From contig JAOUGG010000139.1 in the NCBI GenBank assembly GCA_029857855.1, positions 1-6,627 on the forward strand: a stretch of DNA of 6,627 bases, written 5' to 3'. Source of the stretch: Acidimicrobiia bacterium (lineage in GTDB: Bacteria > Actinomycetota > Acidimicrobiia > Acidimicrobiales > SZUA-35). The notes beneath the pieces are model-generated. The model did not search any database. It was not told where the DNA came from and was given only the letters and a program-made list of their open reading frames with translations. A program made the position numbers and the translations under genes. Shown piece after piece: positions 1 to 5,750 of the stretch. The first letter of the stretch is position 1. Every line of letters begins with the position of its first letter.

Positions 1-83
1 AGATGCTCCGGAGCGCGGCCGCCGCCACGGGCCCTCGGCTCGGTACCACCTACGCGGTGCCCTTCGAACTGTTCGCCTTCTGA
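1..83 (+). CDS. Possible 3' end of an upstream unidentified gene (partial)
   Basis: Frame 3 reads through from the left edge to a TGA at 81-83, and ends in residues TTYAVPFELFAF. Nearly every codon in this short stretch ends in G or C, as expected for a real gene in this genome. If real, the gene converges on the lactone oxidase and overlaps its 3' end by 34 bp. The tail is too short to recognise a family, and I assign no function. An ATG lies at 3-5, but the reading frame is open to the window edge, so the true start is probably outside. Another plus frame (frame 2) is also open here, so the call is tentative. Confidence 0.35.
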   Translation, partial: MLRSAAAATGPRLGTTYAVPFELFAF

Positions 84-1618
84 CGGCTCCGCCGGACACA
101 ACCGTCGTCGGCGATGGCGAGGGGGGCGAACAGTCGCTCGATGAACGGGTTCACGAACCTGCCGTCCGGGTCTGCCTCGGCCTGCACGCGGCGAAACGTC
201 GTGAACCGGTCGCCGTGCATCCGGGCGATGTCGTTGACGTCGAACGACTCGCACCACTTCCCGAGGTGGATACGGGCGTCATTGCCTCGAACCCAGTCCT
301 CGACCGCCGCGAAGTATCGCCCGACCGCGCCCGACTGATTGCAGCACAGGCACAGCCACGCCGTCTCCCGATCGACGCCGGCCCCCAGCAGCGTGGCGTC
401 GTGCCAGGCCGGGCTGAACCGGACCTCGACGAGGAGGAACGGCAGCCGCCGCCGGTGCCGGAATCGGCCGCTCCGGTACAGGTCCTCGTAGAGCTCGATC
501 ACCTCCCGGAGGCGGTCCCAGACGAGGTCCCGGGGAACGGCCACCTCCAGTTCCTGATGGAGGTGGTACTGGGTACGGTTGAAGGCGTCGTGTGACCGGT
601 GGACGAGGTCGACCGGCGTCTGCAGGCGCATGGCCACCGGCGCGGTCCAGGGCAGGACTCCGAGGTGGGCGGCGGCGTCGCCCACGACGGCGGCCGCAAT
701 CGCCGCCTTGGCCTCGTTGAGCGCCTCCCGGATCCGGCCGGCGAAGCTGGGGGCGGCGTCGGTGCGGTCCCAGATGTGGACGTGCACATGGTCGGTGAAC
801 GGGTAGGCGTAGAAGCTGACATGGTCGTTGCGTTCCAGCAGGCGGTCGAGGTTGGAGCGGGCCCAGTCGAGCGACTTCACGTCTGTGGCCTGCGCGAGGT
901 TGAACGCTTCCACACACTGGACCGTCACCTCGGTGATGATGCCGACGGCACCGAGCCCGCCGACTGCGGCCCGGAATAGGTCGTCGTCCGGGCTGAGGAC
1001 GTGCACGGTTCCCGTGCCGTCGACCAGCCGGAGCGAGACCACCTGATCACTCAAATGGGCAGGACCACGCCCGGTGCCGTGCACGTCGGTGGCCAGGATG
1101 CCGCCGATGCTTTGGGCGTCGTGGGACGCCAGCGAACACAGCGCGAGGCCCCGATCCCACAGCGCAGCGGTCAGGTCCCGCAACCGGGTCCCACCCCGTA
1201 CGGTGACCCGGCGGGTGGCCGGGTCGATGTCGACGATCCCGGTCAGCCGATCGAGCGACACCGTCAGCCCCTCGGAGACGAGGGCGTCATTGAACGAGTG
1301 GCCGGAACCGACGACCCGAACCGAACGCGAAGATCTGACGAGTTCGACCGGCTCCTGTTCGTCGTGCGGTTCCGCCCACCGTGCCCGGTGGCGGCGATCG
1401 CCTGACCAGTTCCGGTACTCGTGGCCTCGGCGGCCACCCTCCAGAAGCAGCGGCTTGCGGCGGACACCGGTCAAGAAGAGCAGCGAGTTCGCCAAAGTGC
1501 GAGCGCCGGATGCCACGAATGACGGATAGCGGATGAAGTCGTCGGCCACCGGCCGCCTCTCGATGATCTTGGATCCCAGCATGTACTGGAGACGCCCGGG
1601 ACCACCCCGTGGATACAT
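50..1618 (-). CDS. FAD-linked sugar-1,4-lactone oxidase (L-gulono/D-arabinono-lactone oxidase family)
   Basis: Predicted flavin oxidase of the VAO/PCMH superfamily, ALO branch. The family oxidises aldonolactones or related polyols; the substrate here cannot be read from sequence. From the first Met, the FAD-binding domain spans about residues 70-240. It contains V-V-G-S-G-H-S-F, whose His107 is the family's covalent FAD attachment site, and S-I-G-G-I-L-A-T-D-V-H-G-T-G near 170-183. The C-terminal ALO domain follows, with V-E-V-R-F (Glu398/Arg400, the usual catalytic pair) and H-L-G-K (451-454), where most members have H-W-G-K. At 522 aa it is longer than typical members of about 420-460 aa. 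The extra length is an N-terminal stretch of about 60 residues with no clear signal peptide and a basic C-terminal tail after residue about 500. An alternative start is Met13 (1582); neither start has a good Shine-Dalgarno. It is divergent from the respiratory operon and probably unrelated in function. Confidence 0.85.
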   Translation of the reverse strand: MYPRGGPGRLQYMLGSKIIERRPVADDFIRYPSFVASGARTLANSLLFLTGVRRKPLLLEGGRRGHEYRNWSGDRRHRARWAEPHDEQEPVELVRSSRSVRVVGSGHSFNDALVSEGLTVSLDRLTGIVDIDPATRRVTVRGGTRLRDLTAALWDRGLALCSLASHDAQSIGGILATDVHGTGRGPAHLSDQVVSLRLVDGTGTVHVLSPDDDLFRAAVGGLGAVGIITEVTVQCVEAFNLAQATDVKSLDWARSNLDRLLERNDHVSFYAYPFTDHVHVHIWDRTDAAPSFAGRIREALNEAKAAIAAAVVGDAAAHLGVLPWTAPVAMRLQTPVDLVHRSHDAFNRTQYHLHQELEVAVPRDLVWDRLREVIELYEDLYRSGRFRHRRRLPFLLVEVRFSPAWHDATLLGAGVDRETAWLCLCCNQSGAVGRYFAAVEDWVRGNDARIHLGKWCESFDVNDIARMHGDRFTTFRRVQAEADPDGRFVNPFIERLFAPLAIADDGCVRRSRQKANSSKGTA

Positions 1619-1622
1619 CCGA

Positions 1623-1645
1623 CCGCGATCGTCAGCAAATCGCGG
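1623..1645. repeat. Perfect 7-bp inverted repeat upstream of the lactone oxidase
   Basis: CCGCGAT (1623-1629) and ATCGCGG (1639-1645) are perfect reverse complements separated by 9 nt. The repeat begins 5 bp before the first possible start codon of the minus-strand oxidase, so it would lie in its leader or promoter. It could be an operator or a short RNA hairpin. It has no following U-tract on either strand, so it is not a terminator. Function is unknown. Confidence 0.35.
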
Positions 1646-1671
1646 CCTGGCGCCGTAGCCGATCCGAAACC

Positions 1672-1687
1672 AGGGACCTCAGTCCCT
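1672..1687. promoter_or_regulatory. DosR/DevR-like palindromic operator (candidate)
   Basis: A perfect inverted repeat AGGGAC-CTCA-GTCCCT sits in the divergent intergenic region. Its core GGGAC-N4-GTCCC has the half-sites and spacing of the mycobacterial DosR (DevR) box, whose consensus core is GGGAC-TWWA-GTCCC; 12 of the 14 core positions agree. The outer flanks (CC before, AC after) fit the 20-bp consensus poorly. DosR-family response regulators activate hypoxia, NO and nitrate-respiration genes in Actinobacteria. The repeat is centred about 74 bp before the first operon start codon. The match is seen in the sequence; binding by a DosR homologue is inference. Confidence 0.5.
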
Positions 1688-1704
1688 ACTGTCGAAATTT
1701 TTAG

Positions 1705-1734
1705 TTGCTTAGTCTTCGAGGCGACGACTTAGCT
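1705..1734 (+). promoter_or_regulatory. Possible promoter of the respiratory operon (weak)
   Basis: Two weak readings are possible. TAGTCT at 1710-1715 could be a -10 element. With a start site near 1721-1722 it would place the palindrome at 1672-1687 at about -42, the usual activator position for DosR-type regulators, and leave no good -35, as expected for an activated promoter. Alternatively, TTGCTT (1705-1710) and TTAGCT (1729-1734) could be a -35/-10 pair with an 18-bp spacer. The local AT-rich stretch GAAATTTTTAG just upstream is unusual in this high-GC window and supports a promoter here. Confidence 0.3.
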
Positions 1735-1753
1735 TTGGGATGGGTTCAACGCG

Positions 1754-2074
1754 ATGTTTGGGTTTCTTGGGCTTTCCAACCTCTTGATTGTGGCGATTGT
1801 CTCGATCGTCGTTGGAGCCATCACATGGTCACGCCTCTGGGGCCGCAACGCCATCGGCCGGGTCACCTGGACCGACGCCTGGTTGAAAGCGGGCATCGTC
1901 ACGGTGGCGGCCGTCATGCTCGTCGCTTACCTGCCGGCCCGGGTTCTCCAGACCGGGACCGTGGCGAACATGAGCCGCACGGTTCAGGATCTCATCGGGA
2001 CGTCGGTCTGGGCCGGCGGTCTTTTGGCCGTGCTCATCGGGTTGCACCATCTCCGCAGATCGCAGAGAGTCTGA
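1754..2074 (+). CDS. Small three-helix membrane protein, first gene of the operon
   Basis: A 106-aa hydrophobic protein that I do not recognise as a named family. Predicted membrane helices are at about residues 5-24, 45-62 and 80-98. A basic/aromatic loop (W25-S-R-L-W-G-R31) follows helix 1, and the C-terminus is short and basic with an adjacent His pair (98-99). No haem- or metal-binding motif is evident. A purine-rich GGGATGGG at 1737-1744 lies 9 nt before the ATG. Its TGA overlaps the ATG of the flavoprotein by one base (TGATG at 2072-2076), so the two are translationally coupled. Leading a Rieske/cytochrome b operon and joined to a soluble flavoprotein, it could anchor that flavoprotein to the membrane complex or act in assembly. 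That role is inference. Confidence 0.75.
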   Translation: MFGFLGLSNLLIVAIVSIVVGAITWSRLWGRNAIGRVTWTDAWLKAGIVTVAAVMLVAYLPARVLQTGTVANMSRTVQDLIGTSVWAGGLLAVLIGLHHLRRSQRV

Positions 2075-3882
2075 TGTCGGACTGGACGAATCTCTCCTAC
2101 TTCGACACCAATATCCCGTGTCTGGCAGCCTGCCCGGTCCACACCAACGCCGGCATGTATGTGGCTGCGATCGCCGACGGCGACGACGAGCTGGCCTACC
2201 TTACGGCTCGTCTCCCGAATCCGTTTGCCTCTGTCTGCGGACGGGTCTGCGCCGCACCCTGCGAGGATGCCTGCCGAAGGGGTGAGATCGACCGTCCGAT
2301 CGCCATTCGGGCACTGAAACGCTACGTCACCGAGCAGTTCGGAACCGAGTCGGAACGCGGTTCGCTGTGGGACAAGGTCTCGACCCCGCCTGAGCAGAGG
2401 CGGGAACAATCGATCGGCATCGTCGGTGGGGGACCGGCAGGCCTGGCATGTGCCCACGATCTGGCCAGGTGGGGCTACCCGGTGACGGTGTACGAGGCCA
2501 CCGACCGGCTCGGCGGTGCGATGTGGCTTGGAATCCCCGAGTACCGGCTCGATCGCGATGTGCTGGCCGCCGACGTGGGCGCGATCATCGATCTGGGTGT
2601 TCAGGTCGAGTACAGCACCAGACTTGGCCACAACGTCACACTGGCCGACCTGCGACGACGGCACGATGCCGTGTTCCTTGCCATTGGAGCGACCCTGGGT
2701 CGAGGACTTGACATCGAGGGTGCAGACGCCGACGGTGTGTTCAAGGCCATCGAGTTCCTGATCAACATGAACCGCGGCTTCAAGGTCGAGCTCGGCGAGC
2801 GGGTCGTGGTGATCGGCGGCGGGGACGTGGCCATGGACGCGGCCCGAACCGCACTACGGGCCGCCGACTACGAACGTGCCGTCGACGATCCGCCCGGCCC
2901 TTCGACAGCGGGGGCGTCGCCCGATCGATCGGCGATGGCCGATGCCTTGGATGTGGCCCGCACCGCGGCCAGGGCCGGAGCCCGCTCGGTCACCGTGATC
3001 TCGCTGGAGTCGCGGGAGGAGATGCCGGCCCACGAGTTCGAGATCGAGGAAGCGGTTCTGGAAGGGGTGACCATGGTCCCCAGAAGGGGGCCGGCACGGA
3101 TCGTGGTCGAGGACGGCCGGACCGTCGGGGTTGAAACGATCGGTGTGACTCGGGTTTTCGACGCCGACGGTCGCTTCAACCCGGAGTTCGACGACGCCGA
3201 CCGTCGGCTCCTCGAAGCCGACACCGTGATTCTCGCCATCGGCCAGGCCATCGACCTCGATGCGCTCGGCACCGATGGTCCCTTGATCTCACCACGACGC
3301 ACCATTGCCGTCGACGACGAGACCGGGGCAACGTCGGAGGGGGATCTGTGGGCCGGAGGCGACGCGGCCAAGGGACCCCGTTCGCTCATCTCGGCCATCG
3401 CCGACGGGCGTCGCTCGGCTGCCGCCATCCATCGAAGTTTCGGGGGAGAGGTGGCCGACCGTCAGCCCGGTCGGATGATCAGACTCGAGCAGTTCCACCG
3501 GTTGGACGACACCTACGATCGATTCGCTCGAGTCGAGGTTCCGACCCTGCCCACCGGTCGTCGACTTGGTCTGGCCGAGGTTGAAACCGGATTCACCCCG
3601 GAGCAGGCCCGTTGCGAAGCCAACCGCTGCCTTCGGTGCTTCGCCAACATCATGCTCGACGTCGACCGCTGCGTGCTTTGCGCTCTGTGCGCCGACGTCT
3701 GTCCGGTCGACGTCATCTCCCTCGTGCCGTCCGAGGAGATCGAGCCGTCTCGGGCCGGTGGCACGGCGCTGTTACTGGACGAGCAAAGCTGCATTCGATG
3801 CGGATTGTGTATCGAACGATGCCCGCCGGACGCACTGTCGATGGGCGTCTGGACGGGAGTGGGAGTACCCCAATGGACCTAA
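2074..3882 (+). CDS. GltD-like FAD/NAD(P) iron-sulfur oxidoreductase with C-terminal 2x[4Fe-4S] ferredoxin domain
   Basis: A 602-aa flavoprotein, cytoplasmic by lack of signal or membrane segments. An N-terminal Fer4_20-type domain has cysteines 16, 20, 55, 59, 63 and 67 (C-x3-CP, then G-R-V-C-x3-C-x3-C). An FAD Rossmann fold carries G-G-G-P-A-G at 118-123. A second nucleotide fold carries I-G-G-G-D at 247-251, as for the NAD(P)H site of the GltD/dihydropyrimidine dehydrogenase class. FAD is closed by A-G-G-D at 427-430. C514/C519/C522 precede two C-x2-C-x2-C-x3-C-P motifs (533-544, 573-584), implying two more [4Fe-4S] clusters. No glutamate synthase large subunit is present, so GltD itself is unlikely. 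About 38 residues are inserted after the second nucleotide-binding helix (263-300). The start at 2074 is preferred over an upstream in-frame ATG-less extension because the fold begins here and it couples to the preceding stop. It overlaps the cytochrome b gene by 10 bp. Likely role: electron exchange between NAD(P)H or ferredoxin and the quinol/cytochrome complex; direction unknown. Confidence 0.88.
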   Translation: MSDWTNLSYFDTNIPCLAACPVHTNAGMYVAAIADGDDELAYLTARLPNPFASVCGRVCAAPCEDACRRGEIDRPIAIRALKRYVTEQFGTESERGSLWDKVSTPPEQRREQSIGIVGGGPAGLACAHDLARWGYPVTVYEATDRLGGAMWLGIPEYRLDRDVLAADVGAIIDLGVQVEYSTRLGHNVTLADLRRRHDAVFLAIGATLGRGLDIEGADADGVFKAIEFLINMNRGFKVELGERVVVIGGGDVAMDAARTALRAADYERAVDDPPGPSTAGASPDRSAMADALDVARTAARAGARSVTVISLESREEMPAHEFEIEEAVLEGVTMVPRRGPARIVVEDGRTVGVETIGVTRVFDADGRFNPEFDDADRRLLEADTVILAIGQAIDLDALGTDGPLISPRRTIAVDDETGATSEGDLWAGGDAAKGPRSLISAIADGRRSAAAIHRSFGGEVADRQPGRMIRLEQFHRLDDTYDRFARVEVPTLPTGRRLGLAEVETGFTPEQARCEANRCLRCFANIMLDVDRCVLCALCADVCPVDVISLVPSEEIEPSRAGGTALLLDEQSCIRCGLCIERCPPDALSMGVWTGVGVPQWT

Positions 3883-4706
3883 AGGATCGGGTTGAAGACG
3901 AGGGCAACGCCGCAGGGACGGATGGATCGTTCGATCCGGGGAGGGCCGATCCGGGCGCCCTGGCCCGGTTCCGGCGGACCGAGTTCGGTCGCTCGATCTT
4001 CCGCACTCCGGGACGTCTGACACCGCGGGATCGGGCCGCCGGCCACTGGGCCAACTTCTTCCTCCACATCTACCCGGTCAAGATGCGACGAGCCGAGGCC
4101 GGCTTTCGCTACTCGTGGTATCTGGGGGTGATCTCCACCGTTCTGCTCGGGTCGCTGGTCGTTTCGGGCATCTACCTCATGTTTTTCTACGTCCCGACAC
4201 CCAATCAGGCCTACGTCAACATTCAGACATTGCAGGTCGACGTCCGTTTCGGTCAGTACATCCGCAATGTTCACCGGTGGTCGGCCCACCTGATGGTGTT
4301 GGCCGTCGCCGCTCACATGGCCCGGGTCTTCTACCGAGGGGCTCACAAGAAGCCCCGCCAGTTCAACTGGGTGATCGGCGTGGTTCTGCTTGTGCTGACG
4401 CTGCTCTTGTCGTTCACCGGCTACCTGTTGCCCTGGGACCAGTTGGCGTTCTGGGCGGTGACGGTCGGTTCGGAGATGGCCGGGTACGTGCCCTTCGTCG
4501 GCAACGAAGTACGGGAGACCCTCCTGGGAGGGTCGAGCGTCGGCGCCCCCACGCTACTTCGCTTCTATGTCCTGCACGTTGTGGTGCTACCCCTTCTCCT
4601 CGGTGTGGTCCTCATGATCCATCTCTGGCGATGGCGAAAGGACTCGATGCTCGATCTCGATCCTTCGGGCCGGGCGAACGATTCGAAAGGCGACGACGGT
4701 GACTGA
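3873..4706 (+). CDS. Cytochrome b6-type subunit of a Rieske/cytochrome b complex
   Basis: A 277-aa integral membrane protein matching the four-helix N-terminal half of cytochrome b, which holds two b haems and part of the quinol site. Haem ligands are H134/H148 (14 apart, in V-H-R-W-S-A-H) and H235/H250 (15 apart). The 14/15 pattern is that of b6 rather than bc1 (14/14). Other b6 signatures are K-K-P-R near 159-162, T-G-Y-L-L-P-W-D-Q (182-190) and S-V-G-x-P-T-L-x-R-F-Y (222-232). The position equivalent to b6 Cys35, which binds haem ci, is Tyr83. A hydrophilic N-terminal extension of about 75 residues is longer than in plastid b6. GGGAGTGGGAG (3857-3867 region) serves as ribosome-binding site. 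The start overlaps the flavoprotein stop by 10 bp and the stop overlaps the subunit IV start by 8 bp. The longer open frame beginning at 3612 is a shadow of the flavoprotein. Confidence 0.93.
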   Translation: MDLKDRVEDEGNAAGTDGSFDPGRADPGALARFRRTEFGRSIFRTPGRLTPRDRAAGHWANFFLHIYPVKMRRAEAGFRYSWYLGVISTVLLGSLVVSGIYLMFFYVPTPNQAYVNIQTLQVDVRFGQYIRNVHRWSAHLMVLAVAAHMARVFYRGAHKKPRQFNWVIGVVLLVLTLLLSFTGYLLPWDQLAFWAVTVGSEMAGYVPFVGNEVRETLLGGSSVGAPTLLRFYVLHVVVLPLLLGVVLMIHLWRWRKDSMLDLDPSGRANDSKGDDGD

Positions 4707-5232
4707 GACGAACATCGACGGATCGACACCTGTCGAAGACAACCGGCGGGTTCTTGGCATCGTGCCCGGCAAGCCGGTGGCCGGCGATCGCAAAGAGCCG
4801 GATCGTCAGGATCTGGTCATGGTCTGGCCCCACGTGTTGGTGCGTCACGCGGTGGTTGCCATGGCCGTTGTCGTCGTGGTTCTGTTGGCTTCGGTCTTCT
4901 TCGACGCCCCGCTCCGGGCGGTGGCCAATCCCACGTTGACCCCCAATCCGGAGAAGGCCCCCTGGTACTTTGCCGCCCTGCAGGAACTGCTCTCGCACTT
5001 TCATCCGCTGGTGGCCGGTGTTCTCATCCCGGCCGCGGTGATCGTGGGCCTGGGGGCACTGCCCTATATCGATACCAATCCCACCCGCCGCCCCCGGGAC
5101 CGCAAGGTGGCGGTTCTCGCTTTCACCATGGTCATGGTGCTCTGGATCGCCCTGACCATTATCGGCTTCGCCTTCCGCGGTCCGAACTGGGAGTGGGTAT
5201 GGCCGTGGGTCGAGTGGCACGGAGAGTTGTAA
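4699..5232 (+). CDS. Cytochrome b complex subunit IV (C-terminal cytochrome b domain)
   Basis: A 177-aa protein with three predicted helices (about 46-67, 104-122, 137-157), as in b6f subunit IV (PetD), the C-terminal half of cytochrome b. The ef-loop Qo-site motif reads A87-P-W-Y90 within N-P-E-K-A-P-W-Y-F, where b6f and bc1 have P-E-W-Y. The following L-Q-E-L-L and the Trp-rich C-terminus (G-P-N-W-E-W-V-W-P-W) are like subunit IV proteins I know from non-phototrophic bacteria. About 40 hydrophilic residues precede helix 1. The start is GTG at 4699, supported by GAAAGG 8 nt upstream and an 8-bp overlap with the cytochrome b6 stop. The TAA stop at 5230-5232 overlaps the ribosome-binding site of the next gene. 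It acts with cytochrome b6 and Rieske in quinol oxidation. Confidence 0.9.
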   Translation: MTETNIDGSTPVEDNRRVLGIVPGKPVAGDRKEPDRQDLVMVWPHVLVRHAVVAMAVVVVVLLASVFFDAPLRAVANPTLTPNPEKAPWYFAALQELLSHFHPLVAGVLIPAAVIVGLGALPYIDTNPTRRPRDRKVAVLAFTMVMVLWIALTIIGFAFRGPNWEWVWPWVEWHGEL

Positions 5233-5236
5233 GGAG
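5231..5236 (+). promoter_or_regulatory. Ribosome-binding site fixing the Rieske start
   Basis: AAGGAG lies 4 nt before ATG 5241 and shares bases with the TAA stop of subunit IV (5230-5232). It decides the start at 5241 over an upstream in-frame ATG at 5193, which lies inside subunit IV, and over a second ATG at 5253 that is too far away. Confidence 0.7.
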
Positions 5237-5240
5237 CGAC

Positions 5241-5750
5241 ATGACCAACAGGATGAATCGTCGACAAGTACTGGTACGGGCCTGGCAGGCCGGCGCCACC
5301 CTGGTGGCCGGGGCCGGGGCCTGGACCACCTGGGATCTGCTCAAGCCTTTGAAGAACTCCGGCTTGGGAGGCCTGGTTCGCACCGTTGCCCCTGAGGCCG
5401 TCGGCGAGACCGGAGCCGTCGAGGTGCTTGCCGCCAAGGCGTTCCTGGTTCGAGTCGACGACGAGATCGTGGCCCTGTCCGAAAGCTGCACCCATCTTGG
5501 CTGTCGGGTCCCGTATTGCGAGTCGTCGAATCGTTTCGAATGCCCGTGCCATGGGTCGGTCTTCAACCGGGCCGGCGAATTGATCACCGGACCGTCACCC
5601 CGCGGCCTCGACCGGCACCCGGTCGAGATCGGAGAGGACGGTCTGCTCTACATCGACACCGAGTCGACGATCCCCGGGGCCGCTCCGGGGACCTTGACGA
5701 TCGACGAACCGAGCGACGGGCCGTCGTGTGCCGGCGAAGGTGATCACTGA
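5241..5750 (+). CDS. Rieske [2Fe-2S] protein with twin-arginine signal anchor
   Basis: A 169-aa Rieske subunit that takes electrons from quinol at the Qo site and passes them to cytochrome c. The N-terminus has N-R7-R8-Q-V-L followed by a weakly hydrophobic helix (about 14-31), a Tat signal that probably stays as a membrane anchor, placing the cluster outside the cytoplasmic membrane. Box 1 is C83-T-H85-L-G-C88 and box 2 is C101-P-C103-H104-G-S106. Ligands are C83, H85, C101 and H104, with a C88-C103 disulfide. Ser106 is kept, but residue 108, Tyr in high-potential Rieske proteins (C-P-C-H-G-S-x-Y), is Phe. An extra Cys93 lies between the boxes. The single anchor and small size differ from the three-helix QcrA of typical Actinobacteria. 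It follows subunit IV after 8 bp and overlaps the cytochrome c gene by one base (TGATG). Confidence 0.94.
   Translation: MTNRMNRRQVLVRAWQAGATLVAGAGAWTTWDLLKPLKNSGLGGLVRTVAPEAVGETGAVEVLAAKAFLVRVDDEIVALSESCTHLGCRVPYCESSNRFECPCHGSVFNRAGELITGPSPRGLDRHPVEIGEDGLLYIDTESTIPGAAPGTLTIDEPSDGPSCAGEGDH

Noticed and set aside
599..979. Open frames on the plus strand opposite the lactone oxidase (also 215-595, 1001-1405, 1074-1529)
   Set aside because: High-GC shadow frames opposite a gene with clear FAD-oxidase motifs; no recognisable domains.
1705..2073. In-frame upstream extension of the flavoprotein to 1705
   Set aside because: It lies over the small membrane protein in another frame, has no recognisable domain, and the conserved Fe-S domain begins just after Met at 2074, which is coupled to the preceding stop.
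2868..3428. Long minus-strand open frames opposite the flavoprotein and cytochrome genes (also 1984-2664, 3879-4346, 4612-5220)
   Set aside because: Low-complexity Arg/Ser/Pro or His/Gly-rich translations without domains, opposite well-supported genes.
3612..3872. In-frame upstream extension of cytochrome b6 to 3612
   Set aside because: It runs antisense to nothing but overlaps the ferredoxin domain of the flavoprotein in another frame; its Arg-rich composition is that of a shadow. ATG 3873 has a good ribosome-binding site.
2074..3882. Annotation as glutamate synthase small subunit (gltD)
   Set aside because: No large subunit nearby, an added 2x[4Fe-4S] C-terminal domain, and the setting in a Rieske/cytochrome b operon argue for a respiratory role.
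4517..4534. Perfect 8-bp inverted repeat GACCCTCC-TG-GGAGGGTC
   Set aside because: Lies inside the cytochrome b6 coding region over conserved residues, has no U-tract, and is explained by codon choice; not called as a terminator or operator.
5669..5692. GC-rich inverted repeat near the end of the Rieske gene
   Set aside because: Within coding sequence and without a U-tract; typical for high-GC DNA.
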